64,000 bases of DNA from Streptomyces sp. NBC_01497 (GCF_036250695.1 NZ_CP109428.1:434001-498000); one strand, 5' to 3'; counted from the stretch's first letter, positions 52,611-61,335 are shown. The notes: generated from the sequence alone by a model not told the origin. Numbers and translations are program-made.

Positions 52611-54362
52611 TCAGCGTTTGACGCGACTGCGCACGGCTAGGACCGCGAGTCCGAGGAGCAAGGGTTCGGTGAGGCGGGAAGCCATCTCGGTGTAGGTGCC
52701 GACAGTGGTCAGGTCCTGGCCGGAGGACCGAAAGATCACCGAATTGATCACCACTCTGAGGGATCTCTCAAATCGTTCGGTGGTGACGCGCTCTGGCCAG
52801 CGGCTGGTGGGATTGACTGGATCGGGACTGTCCGTGGTCAGGGTAAGTGTCTGCCCGGCGGTGACTTGGCGGCCGATGGTTTCCTGCTTCGAAGCCTGGG
52901 CCGGTACACCCCAGAGGATCATGACCGCGATGGTGGCGGTCATTGCTGCCGCAAGGCAGGCCAGAGCGCGAGAGGCGCGCAACCCGTACCCGGCCATCGC
53001 CCAATACGCCGTCAGCAGGACGCGTTCAGTCCAGGGGGTGCCGATGCGATCATAGCGGCGCATTTCGCACTCGCCGTAGTAGAAGTCGGCGGCCCCGGGT
53101 TCGTTCTTGCCGTCTTCCAGTGCTTTCCGCAGCTGTCGGTAGAGCGCGGCGAGGGTCTCTGGGCCCCGGAGGTGCAAGAGGTCCGGGTGATGCGGTCCGG
53201 GCTGCCACTCGCGGAGGGAGGGTTCCTGGCCGGGGGTGAGGCGTCCCGTGGCGGCGCGCCAGTGGTGCTCCTCGGCCAGGGTGCGACGCCTGGACCATCG
53301 CAGCGGCACCGGCCCTCGGTGCTGCCAGCCCGTCGGTGGGCGGGCGAACGTGGTGCGGCCATCCATGCGGAGCTGGTCCAGGTGCACCGCGCCGGCGAAG
53401 CGGCACTCGGACAGGTCCACGTCAGTCAGGGCAAGATGGGCGGCATCCACCCCACTCAGGTTCCTCACCCGCACACCTGCGTCCTGGGCCGCCAACACCT
53501 CCTCGGGCACGGGGCGGTCTAGCGGGCCATTCACGGGGGCCTGTTCCGCTGTCACGGTGACCGGGTGCTCCAACACTGCACCGGCCAGATCCATTTCGGC
53601 ATGTCGCAGCCGCAGCGCGGCCGTGGCCCCAAACCGTGTCCGCCGCAGCGATAACTCTCGCGCCGAGACCATCATCGTCACCGGTGCCTCGAATACCGCA
53701 CTATCCAGACCCACCGTTCCGCCGCACACCAGCGGTCCCAGCCACGGAGCGTTCTCGAATCGGGCGCCGGCGAACGAGACATCGCGGTTGAAGATCGCTC
53801 CAGGAAACTGGACGGCGTCGGCGAACGCCGCCCCGCGGAAGTTGGCAGCGCCGGCGAAGGACGCGCTCCCGAACGCAGCGGCGCCGGTGAAGACCGCTCT
53901 GTCGAACCACGCGGCGAAAGCGAAGGCCGTCTGATTGAATGCGGCGAGACTGGCGAAGACCGTCCCGGCGAACGACGCGGCATGGGTGAACGTCGCACCG
54001 TCGAATGACACGGTGTCGGTGAAGACGGCTCCGTCGAACCGCGCGGAGCCGGTGAAGGACGCCCCGTCGAATCGGGCCGGGCCGAAACTGGGATGTCCGC
54101 TGGTGGGATCGCGCAGGGCTTCGAGCAATCCGGCCAGCAGGTCTTCGCTGAACGGGGTGCCTCGGTGGTCGATTGCGGCTCCGGAGGCCAGGGCCGCGAG
54201 ATATGCGACTCGGTCGGCCGGGTCCAGGTGGGCCGGGCATGCGGTATGTCCGGGGACGCAGATGCCCCTACAGCCGACCGGATCCTCTTCGGTGGTGCCG
54301 TGGCCGCAGTGAGGCCACAGTGGGTGGGCGTGGGATGGCGGTTCGGGCTGTCCAGACGTCAT
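52611..54362 (-). CDS. Pentapeptide-repeat membrane protein
   Basis: 583 residues. N-terminal Cys/His region (HCGHGTTEEDPVGCRGICVP, GHTACPAHL). About 20 pentapeptide repeats from 96 to 235 (ARFDGASFTGSARFDGAVFT, FAGAANFRGAAFADAVQFPG), forming a right-handed beta helix. A helical linker (ALYRQLRKALEDGKNEPGAA, ADFYYGECEMRRYD) leads to two membrane helices (about 466-486 and 566-578) around a segment FRSSGQDLTTVGTYTEM. The two-helix plan with TTVG resembles the pore loop of a potassium channel, though GYGD is not present. Function unknown. Confidence 0.88.
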   Translation of the reverse strand: MTSGQPEPPSHAHPLWPHCGHGTTEEDPVGCRGICVPGHTACPAHLDPADRVAYLAALASGAAIDHRGTPFSEDLLAGLLEALRDPTSGHPSFGPARFDGASFTGSARFDGAVFTDTVSFDGATFTHAASFAGTVFASLAAFNQTAFAFAAWFDRAVFTGAAAFGSASFAGAANFRGAAFADAVQFPGAIFNRDVSFAGARFENAPWLGPLVCGGTVGLDSAVFEAPVTMMVSARELSLRRTRFGATAALRLRHAEMDLAGAVLEHPVTVTAEQAPVNGPLDRPVPEEVLAAQDAGVRVRNLSGVDAAHLALTDVDLSECRFAGAVHLDQLRMDGRTTFARPPTGWQHRGPVPLRWSRRRTLAEEHHWRAATGRLTPGQEPSLREWQPGPHHPDLLHLRGPETLAALYRQLRKALEDGKNEPGAADFYYGECEMRRYDRIGTPWTERVLLTAYWAMAGYGLRASRALACLAAAMTATIAVMILWGVPAQASKQETIGRQVTAGQTLTLTTDSPDPVNPTSRWPERVTTERFERSLRVVINSVIFRSSGQDLTTVGTYTEMASRLTEPLLLGLAVLAVRSRVKR

Positions 54363-54718
54363 GCTCTAGGGACGATCGGCGCCGCCAGGCAGTTGCTTGA
54401 CGCTAGAGAGTGGGGCATGGAACCTGTGATCGTCGCAGCGACGGTCACCGTGGCGCTGAATGTCGTCAACGGGTGCGAGTCGCCCAAGGGTAGTGGCGGG
54501 CCTCGGTGGAGATAGCGCGTATCACCGAGACTGCGAAGATTGCTCGCGTACAGTGCTTCGCCTGCCGGGCCCGCTGGGCCGCCATCGAGGGCACCGTACG
54601 GCCGGCCGCGCGCAGTTGGCCGACCGCGGTGACTCGCTGCACGGGGACGATGCACCACGCGCCGCCACCGCGTCGGATTCACCCAGGAGGGCACTGGCCC
54701 CACAGCACCCGTCTTGGG
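54363..54718. other. Gap holding a block shared with 28.5 kb
   Basis: No gene supported. Positions 54557-54618 repeat, with small changes, the block at 28552-28592 just upstream of the endonuclease gene (CGCCATCGAGG then CACCGTACGGCC). Confidence 0.4.
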
Positions 54719-55192
54719 TCACGCGCGGGGGCGTCGCATGATCTCGAAACCTGTCATACCGGTGCTGAGACGGATCCAGACGGGGCCCAGCACCGCCCAC
54801 GGCGCCAGCTCAACGAGCGTCACCAGCCCAAGACCGACCCACGCGTCGCCTTTCACGGGGTGGCCGAACATCAGGTAATTGAAGTAACCCACCGGGGCTG
54901 CGGCTACCACGAGCAGCAGCCAGCCCCAGAGGTTGGATGGCATCAGCTCCAGGAGGGCTGCAGCTACCCCGACCGTGACCACACAGAACAGGGGGATCCC
55001 CGCGGCTTCCAGGGAGCTAAGCCCGTGGCCGTGCAGGGCGGGGTAGACGGTGACCTCCAGCATCACTGCCATGGAGATGGCGTACAGGCCCGTCAGGGTG
55101 ATCGTGAGGGCGGTGCCCCACTGCGGCCACGTGGGACGCTCTCGCTGATGCCCGGGGCCCGCTGCCACATTCACGTCCGTGTGATCAGTCAT
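54719..55192 (-). CDS. Small membrane protein
   Basis: 157 residues from MTDHTDVNVAAGPGHQRERP. Four hydrophobic helices: ALTITLTGLYAISMAVMLEV, GIPLFCVVTVGVAAALLELM, WLLLVVAAAPVGYFNYLMFG, GLGLVTLVELAPWAVLGPVW. No known domain recognised. The ATG at 55192 was preferred to 55240 because the upstream codons lack membrane or HTH character and no ribosome site is seen for them. Confidence 0.8.
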   Translation of the reverse strand: MTDHTDVNVAAGPGHQRERPTWPQWGTALTITLTGLYAISMAVMLEVTVYPALHGHGLSSLEAAGIPLFCVVTVGVAAALLELMPSNLWGWLLLVVAAAPVGYFNYLMFGHPVKGDAWVGLGLVTLVELAPWAVLGPVWIRLSTGMTGFEIMRRPRA

Positions 55193-55300
55193 GCACGCAT
55201 TGTGGTGGGTGCCGATGGAACGCGATGGGTGTTCACCCACAACGCTCCCTGACCGGCCCCTTATCCGGCCATCCGGCTCGCCGGGACGGGCAAGCGTCCC
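55193..55300. other. Short spacer
   Basis: Between the membrane protein and the GntR gene; nothing distinct. Confidence 0.3.
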
Positions 55301-55564
55301 TCAGTCGGCCTCGGGGCGCTCTCGGACGTAGCTGCCCTTCCCGTGGGTCGTGACAATCAGGTCTCGTTCGCGGAGTTCCTGGATGGCGCGGCGTGCTGTG
55401 CCGAGTGCGACGCGGTAGGTGCGGGCCAGGTCTCGCTCGCCGGGCAGCCTGGCGCCCGCGGACAGTTCGCTGGCCTCGATCTGCCGTTGCAGTTCGTTCG
55501 CGAGCTGTGCGTATACCGGTACGGGTGAACTGGCCTGGAACGGGCTCTCCTGGTCGTCGTCCAT
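55301..55564 (-). CDS. Small GntR-family regulator
   Basis: 87 residues, MDDDQESPFQASSPVPVYAQ. Only the winged HTH is present: LANELQRQIEASELSAGARL, PGERDLARTYRVALGTARRA, IQELRERDLIVTTHGKGSYV. There is no ligand-binding domain, so it is a stand-alone DNA-binding GntR, like the transfer regulators of actinobacterial plasmids. Five 10-bp repeats begin 21 bp upstream and are likely its binding sites. Confidence 0.9.
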   Translation of the reverse strand: MDDDQESPFQASSPVPVYAQLANELQRQIEASELSAGARLPGERDLARTYRVALGTARRAIQELRERDLIVTTHGKGSYVRERPEAD

Positions 55565-55584
55565 GACGGCACACTCACATAGGG

Positions 55585-55634
55585 GGCAGCTCCCCACAGA
55601 TCCTCACAGCTCCATACAGCTCTATAGAGCTCTG
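55585..55634. repeat. Five 10-bp direct repeats
   Basis: Units start at 55585, 55595, 55605, 55615 and 55625, each close to NACAGCTCYN (GGCAGCTCCC, CACAGATCCT, CACAGCTCCA, TACAGCTCTA, TAGAGCTCTG). One unit per DNA turn puts all sites on the same face. The last units also form AGAGCTCT-type palindromes. Located upstream of the GntR gene. Confidence 0.8.
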
Positions 55635-55760
55635 GACCGGTAGGCTCGATTCCGGGTCGTCGGTGGCCCTACGGGCGGAGTACGGGGAAGGTGAGCGGCT
55701 GTGGGTGCGAGTGTGAGCCGGGGAGGCGGCGACGGTAGGCCTGGTCCGGTGCAGCAGACG

Positions 55761-55915
55761 ATGGATCAGCAGCGGATGCGTATCGACGCGGCCTGGCGCG
55801 CGCCTACACCGGCCACACCAGGAAGTGCTCGGCGTGCGGCACAGGCGTCGATTGCCCGAAGGCGCGGACGCTGCGGGCGGTATGGCGCGAGCTGGTCCCC
55901 CGCGTGTAAAGCACT
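55761..55915 (+). pseudogene. Small Cys-rich plasmid protein, frameshifted
   Basis: MDQQRMRIDAAWRA in one frame, then AYTGHTRKCSACGTGVDCPK, ARTLRAVWRELVPRV in the next. The CxxCxxxxDC arrangement and AAWRAY start belong to a small Streptomyces zinc-knuckle type protein. One base is missing near 55800. Confidence 0.6.
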
Positions 55916-56544
55916 CTGCAGCCCTTCGCCGTGTCAGTTGACGTTCTATGGCCGAACTCGAACTTCCCGACCTGAGTTGACAACCTGCATGAGGGGAGGC
56001 TCACCCAGGCGGACCTGCAGGCGAGGCACTACCTGTCTTTCGGTCGTGCGGTAGTGACGGTGAAACACCTGCTACTCCGGCCATGGGGGGCGGGGTCCGG
56101 AGGAGCCCCCCATGGGGTCGCGCAAGGGCGTAGCCCGCAGCCCCGCAGCGCAGCGGAGGGGTCGCCATAAGGAGGCCGCAACGGCGAGTCCTTGATCCCG
56201 GACAGGGTCCGGCCGACGGCGGCGACGTACTGCCGGACCGGGCCGAAGGCCCGGTGCACCACCCACGACGGCAAGACACGGCTTCTGCCGCTGTTGGCTT
56301 CGGGTTGCACAGATAAGGGCTTGCCCGGCCCCGAGGTGGCAAGCCCAGGACCGTATGCACGACAGCTTGCCCCGCCGGCTCAAGCCAAGGTCTCTTGGTA
56401 GGGGCACGGACGTGCCAGACTCGCTCGCACTGCGGGTAGCGGCCGTCCTGTTCAGGGCTTTAGCCCTCAGAGCCCGTCTGATCACTTCCTGGTGGTGCCG
56501 AGCGGGGAGGCATCAGTGCACTGCCGGGGCTCGCGTTCTCCGCA
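55916..56544. other. Gap with a hairpin, no gene
   Basis: About 630 bp without a supported gene. Contains the hairpin at 56081-56115 and GC-rich low-information sequence. Confidence 0.4.
56081..56115. terminator. 11-bp stem hairpin
   Basis: CCATGGGGGGC (56081-56091) pairs with GCCCCCCATGG (56105-56115). Orphan terminator-like structure in a gene-poor stretch. Confidence 0.55.
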
Positions 56545-56748
56545 TCACAGGTTGTCTGTGCCTCCAGGCTGGCGGACTGCCACCCTGGAGGCCGCTGACC
56601 GGCGGGACTCTTCTCGACGCTGGTAGTCGTCGCGGGCGTTGTGGTGGGTGAGCGCGACCGTGAGAGGTTCCGGGCGGGAGCGTCCGAAACGCGTCCACGT
56701 CGGCCCGTGAGGCCCCTGCTCCTGGAGAAAGGCGAGAGTGGTGGTCAC
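56545..56748 (-). pseudogene. Fragment related to the 30521 protein
   Basis: MTTTLAFLQEQGPHGPTWTR and FGRSRPEPLTVALTHHNARD, then DYQRREESRRSAASRVAVRQ. The first 45 residues match ITTTLAQLQKHGPHGEVWTR and FGRSQPQSLTNALAPRN of the 30521 product. The N-terminal 90 residues are lost. Confidence 0.6.
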
Positions 56749-56936
56749 GACGGGAACGGGGCAGTCATGCGTGACGGCTGCTGCCGCAGCTGATTCAGAG
56801 ATGCAAGATGAGAAGTGGCCTTGCTTCTCTCTAAATAAAACTTGCCTTGTGAGCAGGTACCGCGTTAGAAAAGCCCTGCCACTCTGCCTGTAGATACGTT
56901 CACCTGAACCGTTCGAGGTCGACGAGCTGAGTCAGA
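56749..56936. other. AT-rich spacer
   Basis: 56810-56870 is markedly AT-rich (TCTAAATAAAACTTGCC), unusual for this genome. No gene seen. Confidence 0.4.
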
Positions 56937-57338
56937 TCATTCGGAATCGGCAGGCTTCAGCCGCAGGGATAGGCTGTTGATGCAGTATCGCTTGTCCGTT
57001 GGGGTTGCGAACCCCTCCCCCTCGAACAACTCTCCAAGATACGACCCGCAACGAGCACATCGAACCACGGGATAGGAGGATCCGCCCCGCTGTACTTGGA
57101 CCGAGCCGAGGTCCTTAGGGTCGTAGAACGCAGGCCAGCCACAACGAGAGTCGAACTTTTCCTCAGAAGTGAAAAGATCGGCACCGCAGGCCCTGCAAGA
57201 GTACACACCATTTTCCTTTGTATCGGTGTACTCTCCCGTAAACGCCGCTTCGTCCGCAGCGCAACGCAACACCCTGTATTCTTCAGGGCTGAGCTCCGCG
57301 TGCCACTCGTTGTTTGACTTCTCAATATCGTATGCCAT
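56937..57338 (-). CDS. msrB: Peptide-methionine (R)-S-oxide reductase, zinc type
   Basis: 133 residues from the ATG at 57338 with GGAGGG eight bases upstream. Reduces methionine-R-sulfoxide. Two zinc CxxC pairs are present (YSCRACGADLF and VRCARCGSYLG), resolving Cys66 in KFDSRCGWPAF and catalytic Cys119 in KRYCINSLSLRL. GC content and codon bias are clearly lower than for its neighbours, and HLGHVF reads YLGELF. It differs from the zinc-less MsrB at 360 and lies downstream of msrA on the same strand. Confidence 0.93.
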   Translation of the reverse strand: MAYDIEKSNNEWHAELSPEEYRVLRCAADEAAFTGEYTDTKENGVYSCRACGADLFTSEEKFDSRCGWPAFYDPKDLGSVQVQRGGSSYPVVRCARCGSYLGELFEGEGFATPTDKRYCINSLSLRLKPADSE

Positions 57339-57855
57339 GACTTCAACCCTCCGGGATTTTGACGACGCGGCGGTGGAGGCCCGCCCGTACGGGCAAAGCC
57401 AAGTGTCGGAGCCGTATCCTGTGTCGGACGCCCGCCGGAGACTAAGCGAGATATGTCTCAAGAATTCCGAATCCCAAGACAGAATCCGAAGCCGGACGGA
57501 ACACCTCAGCCACGAGTCCGACGCCCGGATAGCGGCCTCCGCCAACGGCATTTTTGTGCCGAAAGCGGCCTTCGCGCCAGGCTCCTGCCTGGCTTTTGTG
57601 CGGCCCGGGAACGACGAGTCGGGTGTCGGCGTCGATGGCGATCTGTTGGTGGTGGACTAGCGGCTGTTAAGTAGCTCATTGGTGGGCCGAGCCTGCGACG
57701 CAAGGGACACCAAGCAAGATGGACGCTTGCCGCCGTTCCGGGACCGAGATCCCCGCAGTCAGGTCGGTTGCACCATGCTTCGTTCCTACCCGGCGCGGGA
57801 CAGGCGGGTGACACCAGGATCAAGGTAGTGGGCTGCGCTCTCGCCAATAAGGCCA
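57339..57855. other. Spacer between msrA and msrB
   Basis: About 515 bp. A plus-strand frame reads RRLSEICLKNSESQDRIRSR but overlaps the msrB leader and has no domain. No gene supported. Confidence 0.35.
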
Positions 57856-58410
57856 TTAGGCAGAGGTCCCATCACGCCTTGGCAGCACCCAATCTTTGCG
57901 GGGGAAGTGGCACGTGTAACCGTTCGGGTAATTGATGAGGTAATCCTGATGCTCGGGCTCCGCCTCCCAGAAGGGGCCAGCTGGCTCGATCGTCGTCACA
58001 GCTTTACCCGGCCATAGACCGGACGCGTCGACATCCGCGATCGCGTCCTTTGCGACCTGCTCCTGCTCAGGCGAGAGGGGGAAGATCGCCGAGCGGTAAC
58101 TCGCGCCGATGTCGTTTCCCTGGCGGTTCAGGGTCGATGGGTCGTGGATCTGGAAGGAGAACGCCAAGATGTCGCGGTAGGTCGTCTGGGCCGGATCAAA
58201 GACGACCTCGACCGCCTCGGCGTGGCCGGGGTGATTGCGGTACGTTGCGTGATCGTTCTCCCCGCCGGTGTACCCGACGCGCGTGTCCAGCACGCCGGGT
58301 TGCCGGCGAATGAGGTCCTCCATACCCCAGAAACACCCGCCGGCTAGGACAGCCGTCTCGGTGTCCGGTTGGCGGGTGATCTGTCCGGTGTCGTGAATTC
58401 CGCTGGTCAT
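57856..58410 (-). CDS. msrA: Peptide-methionine (S)-S-oxide reductase
   Basis: 184 residues; GGGAGGAG precedes the ATG at 58410. Reduces methionine-S-sulfoxide, so together with the two MsrB enzymes both epimers are covered. Catalytic Cys28 in [20 protein letters not shown], then [49 protein letters not shown] and [10 protein letters not shown], with [12 protein letters not shown] near the end. All family blocks intact. Confidence 0.96.
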   Translation of the reverse strand: MTSGIHDTGQITRQPDTETAVLAGGCFWGMEDLIRRQPGVLDTRVGYTGGENDHATYRNHPGHAEAVEVVFDPAQTTYRDILAFSFQIHDPSTLNRQGNDIGASYRSAIFPLSPEQEQVAKDAIADVDASGLWPGKAVTTIEPAGPFWEAEPEHQDYLINYPNGYTCHFPRKDWVLPRRDGTSA

Positions 58411-58613
58411 GATAGGCGCTCCTCCCTGTTGATGATTTCGGCCGCTTCGAACGGCGAGCGGTACTCGCCATTTCCCTGTGTCCCGGGCTCGAAGAACGGG
58501 ACGAAGCGAAGCGAAGCGTGATCGAGCTCATCCAGTCGCTGGTCGCCGGCGTCGGTTTGGCCATATCGAACACGCGCCCAATCCCAGAGTAAGTCGGGAG
58601 CCAAAGATCGCAA
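58407..58613 (-). pseudogene. Short frame overlapping the msrA start
   Basis: 68 codons [51 protein letters not shown], with its stop inside the msrA start (ATGA). Coding-like composition and overlap suggest the tail of a gene once upstream of msrA. No domain recognised. Confidence 0.4.
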
Positions 58614-58752
58614 ATTGCCTGCCGTAACGGCGCTGGACTGCGGTCAGAGCCGACATCGTGGGGCTCAACGGTGGCCGTGTCCTTGATCAGAGCATCGACC
58701 GGGCCGCCAGACAGCAAGTCGTCGATGGTCCCGAGTGTCGTTGGTCGAATCG
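58614..58752. other. Spacer
   Basis: Interrupted at 58753 by the third MITE copy; nothing recognised. Confidence 0.3.
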
Positions 58753-58910
58753 CTAAGGGCTGTCCCGTAACTCCCGTGGGCGCTCGACGTCGCCCGTTTC
58801 GGTCCGATTCGGAGCGCCTCATACATGGCCGAGAGTGGGACAGATACGGACAAGTCCCGGTCTCGAGGCCAACCTGTTGTCCACCTCAGGCACTTACGGG
58901 ACAGCCTTAG
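58753..58910. repeat. MITE-like element, copy 3, joined to a transposase
   Basis: 158 bp with ends CTAAGGGCTGTCCCGTAACT and, inwards from the right, CTAAGGCTGTCCCGTAAGTG. The leftward transposase fragment to its right reads through the right end as QVKDQAKAVP and stops in the repeat at 58894, which links this repeat family to that transposase type. Confidence 0.85.
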
Positions 58911-59660
58911 CTTGATCTTTAACTTGTGCGTCGTGGTCGTGGGGTAGTTGGCTTCGTCTTTTGCCGCTTCGCTGGGTGGTGTCTGGCGGATGTGTGCACG
59001 TCGTAGCGTGGCGTGGGCCAGGTGTTCTTCTGGCCTGGTGGCCGTCCGGTGCCTGGGCGGGAGGGTTTCGGTGCGCGGGCTGGGCAGGCGGCTTGTAGGC
59101 GGATGTGCCGAAAGTCGCGGCGGACGCGGGCCGGGGTGAGCCTGTCCGGGGAACTCGGCTTCTCCCAGGGGTGGCGGCGGTCGGCGGCCAGGGTGCGGGC
59201 CAGTCGCAGTTGGGTGTAGGCGGCCAGAACGAGCCAGGTCCAGCGGTCGGCCGCTTCCGCAGTACGGATCTTGGGGCAGGTCCAGCCGAGGGTCTGATTG
59301 AACAGGCGGAACGTGTGCTCGATGTCGAAGCGTCGCAGGTAGGCCTGCCAGAGCCGGTCGGTGTCCGCGGGAGTGGCGTCGGTGCCCGACCACCACAGCC
59401 AGACCGGCTTTGGGGTGGCTCCGCTGGGCAGGTGGCTGATGTCCAGACGGATCACTGTGCCTTCGACGATCGGCAGGGTTGCATCGGCTGCCGCCCAGGA
59501 TGAGCGATGGGTGAGTTTCGGGTGCAGCCGGTCCCAAGAGCGGGCGAGTGCGGTGCCGTAGAGGCGGGTGTGGTTGAGAGTTTCGACGTCTGGTGTGCCC
59601 CAGGTGTCGGGCCGGCCGAAGACGAACTCGGCGCGGTGTCGGGGTGGCCGGCCCGTGGTG
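58894..59660 (-). pseudogene. DDE transposase fragment (NF041680-like)
   Basis: HTTGRPPRHRAEFVFGRPDT, DRLHPKLTHRSSWAAADATL, VIRLDISHLPSGATPKPVWL, DRLWQAYLRRFDIEHTFRLF (Glu block), TWLVLAAYTQLRLARTLAAD and a charged tail. The frame shifts near 58930 so that the expected QVKDQAKAVP end lies in another frame. The N-terminal half with the first Asp was removed where the IS3 element begins at 59687. Confidence 0.75.
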
Positions 59661-59716
59661 TGCGGCTGCCGGGTTGGGACGGACCTGGGGCCTTGACCCC
59701 GAATCCTGAATACGGG

Positions 59717-60618
59717 TTATGCGGCTGGTGCCAGCGTAGTTGGTGTGAGGTGGCGGGCGTTCTCGAAGGCGATCGGTGATCGTTGTCCGAGGCGGGAGTG
59801 TCGGCGTCGGGTGTTGTAGCGGTGGAGCCATCTGAAGGCGTCGAGTCGGGCCTGGCGTTCGTCGGGCCAGCTCTTTCGTCCCTGCAGTGTCTCGCGTTTG
59901 AAGGTCGTGTTGAAGGACTGGGCGAGTGCGTTGTCTGCGCTGGAGCCGACCGCGCTCATGCTTCGTCGGGCCCCTGCTGACCTGCAGGTTTGAGCGAAGG
60001 CCCTGCTTGTGTACTGGGCTCCGTGGTCGGTGTGCATGATTGATTCGGCGAGGCTGCCGCGGGTGCGGACCGCCGCGGCAAGGGCGTCGGTGGCGAGGTC
60101 CGCGCGCATGTGGTCGGCGATCGCCCAGCCGGCCAGACGGCGTGAGGCGAGGTCGATGACGGTCGCCAGGTAGCAGAATCTCCCGCCGTCGATGGGCAGG
60201 TAGGTGATGTCGCCCACGTACTTCGTGCTGGGTTTCTCGGCGCTGAAGTCGCGGCCGATAAGGTCCGGTGCTTTGGCCGCGGCCGGGTCGGGGACGGTGG
60301 TGCGGTGCCGGCGTCGCAACCGGACCCCTTCGAGCCCGGACGCCCGCATAATCCTGGCGACGCGTTTGTGGTTGACGGCTTCACTGTTCGTCTCGCGAAG
60401 TTCGGCGGTGATCCGTGGGGCTCCGTAGGTGCCGTCCGATTCCTGGTGCACCGCCCGTATCCGGGCGGCCAGCCTCGCATCGCCGCCTGCCGGGCGGCCC
60501 GGTCCGCGGCTGTCCGGCGCCAGTAGTAAAGGCTCGAGCGGCTCACGCCGAGGATGCTGCACAGCCGCTTCACGCCGTAGCGGCGGTGGAGGTCGGCGAC
60601 GCACTGGAAGCGGTTCAC
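59717..60618 (-). pseudogene. IS3 OrfB, frameshifted and with Glu to Gln change
   Basis: Begins VNRFQCVADLHRRYGVKRLC, LGVSRSSLYYWRRTAADRAA; a one-base shift near 60478 then RLAARIRAVHQESDGTYGAP, DITYLPIDGGRFCYLATVID (Asp), IMHTDHGAQYTSRAF (Asp) and SSADNALAQSFNTTFKRETL, where the catalytic Glu of ALAESF is Gln. The ending RRRHSRLGQRSPIAFEN is normal. Both defects predict an inactive enzyme. Confidence 0.88.
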
Positions 60619-60914
60619 CAGCGCGTCTCCCCGGCGAAATACTTCGCCGCTTTGCGGAGGATCTCGCGTTCCTCCTCCAGCTCGCGGATCTTCTTCCGCA
60701 GAGCCGCGTTCTCCGCTTCCAGCGGGGCCGGCGGCTGGGCCGGTTCCTGCGTCCGGCGTCCCCGCGGACGGCTTGCTCCGGCAACCCTCACCCAGTTCCG
60801 CAAGGTCTCTGGATTGATCCCCGGATCGGCGGCGACCGACCTGATCGTCGCGTCGGGCCGCGACTCGTACAGCGCGACCGCGTCCGCCTTGAACCCCGGC
60901 GGGCAGTTCTTCAT
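60615..60914 (-). CDS. IS3 OrfA
   Basis: 99 residues MKNCPPGFKADAVALYESRP, TIRSVAADPGINPETLRNWV, then a leucine-zipper ENAALRKKIRELEEEREILR, KAAKYFAGETRW. Overlaps the OrfB start by four bases (GTGA), the standard arrangement. Confidence 0.88.
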   Translation of the reverse strand: MKNCPPGFKADAVALYESRPDATIRSVAADPGINPETLRNWVRVAGASRPRGRRTQEPAQPPAPLEAENAALRKKIRELEEEREILRKAAKYFAGETRW

Positions 60915-60985
60915 GACCACGAGATGTCCGTTCTCAGATCCGCAGGATCCAGTGTCTCGTGTGTCCAACATCAGGGGTCAAGGCC

Positions 60986-61170
60986 CTCTCGGTGTTCACC
61001 CCGAGATCACCGGCGACCGACTTAATCGTCGCTCCCGGCCTCGACCGGTACAACGCGACTGCGTCCGCCTTGAACTCGGCGGGATAGTGCTTCATCCCCA
61101 CGGGGACTCCGTTCTCCTGGACCGACAAGATCCAAGTCTCTCCGGTGTCCAAGATTTGGGGTCAAGGCCC
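60986..61170 (-). pseudogene. Second IS3 OrfA, truncated by IS3-A
   Basis: MKHYPAEFKADAVALYRSRP, TIKSVAGDLGVNTE and then the end of IS3-A. Its own right terminus GGGGTCAAGGCCCC lies at 61158-61171. A close relative of IS3-A was therefore the landing site of IS3-A. Confidence 0.8.
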
Positions 61171-61335
61171 CTGCTCTACGCCCGCACCTGGACCTCCGAA
61201 GCGGAGCGGACCCGGGCGATCGCGGTCTGGAACGTCCACCACAACTACCACCGGCCGCACACCACCGCAGGGAACCGTCCTCCTGCCTCACGCCTCCCCA
61301 TGAGCGTCACAAACGTCACGGTCAGCAACATCTAG
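61171..61335 (+). pseudogene. IS481-type transposase C-terminal scrap
   Basis: LLYARTWTSEAERTRAIAVW and NVHHNYHRPHTTAGNRPPAS, then RLPMSVTNVTVSNI and a stop: the YxSxxxRxxALxxWLxxYNxxRPHxxLGxxPPxSR ending of IS481 transposases. Confidence 0.75.

Larger units (their letters stand above)
59687..60985 (-). mobile_element. IS3-family element (IS3-A)
   Basis: Ends GGGGCCTTGACCCC at 59687 and the inverse GGGGTCAAGGCCC at 60973-60985. About 1.3 kb, with OrfA and OrfB on the minus strand. It sits inside the OrfA of a related copy whose own right end lies at 61157-61171. Confidence 0.8.

Noticed and set aside
52866..53522. 218-codon frame antisense to the pentapeptide-repeat gene
   Set aside because: No independent signal; the sense protein explains the region.
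57169..57660. 163-codon rightward frame over the msrB leader
   Set aside because: It overlaps the msrB coding region and has no recognisable domain or ribosome site.
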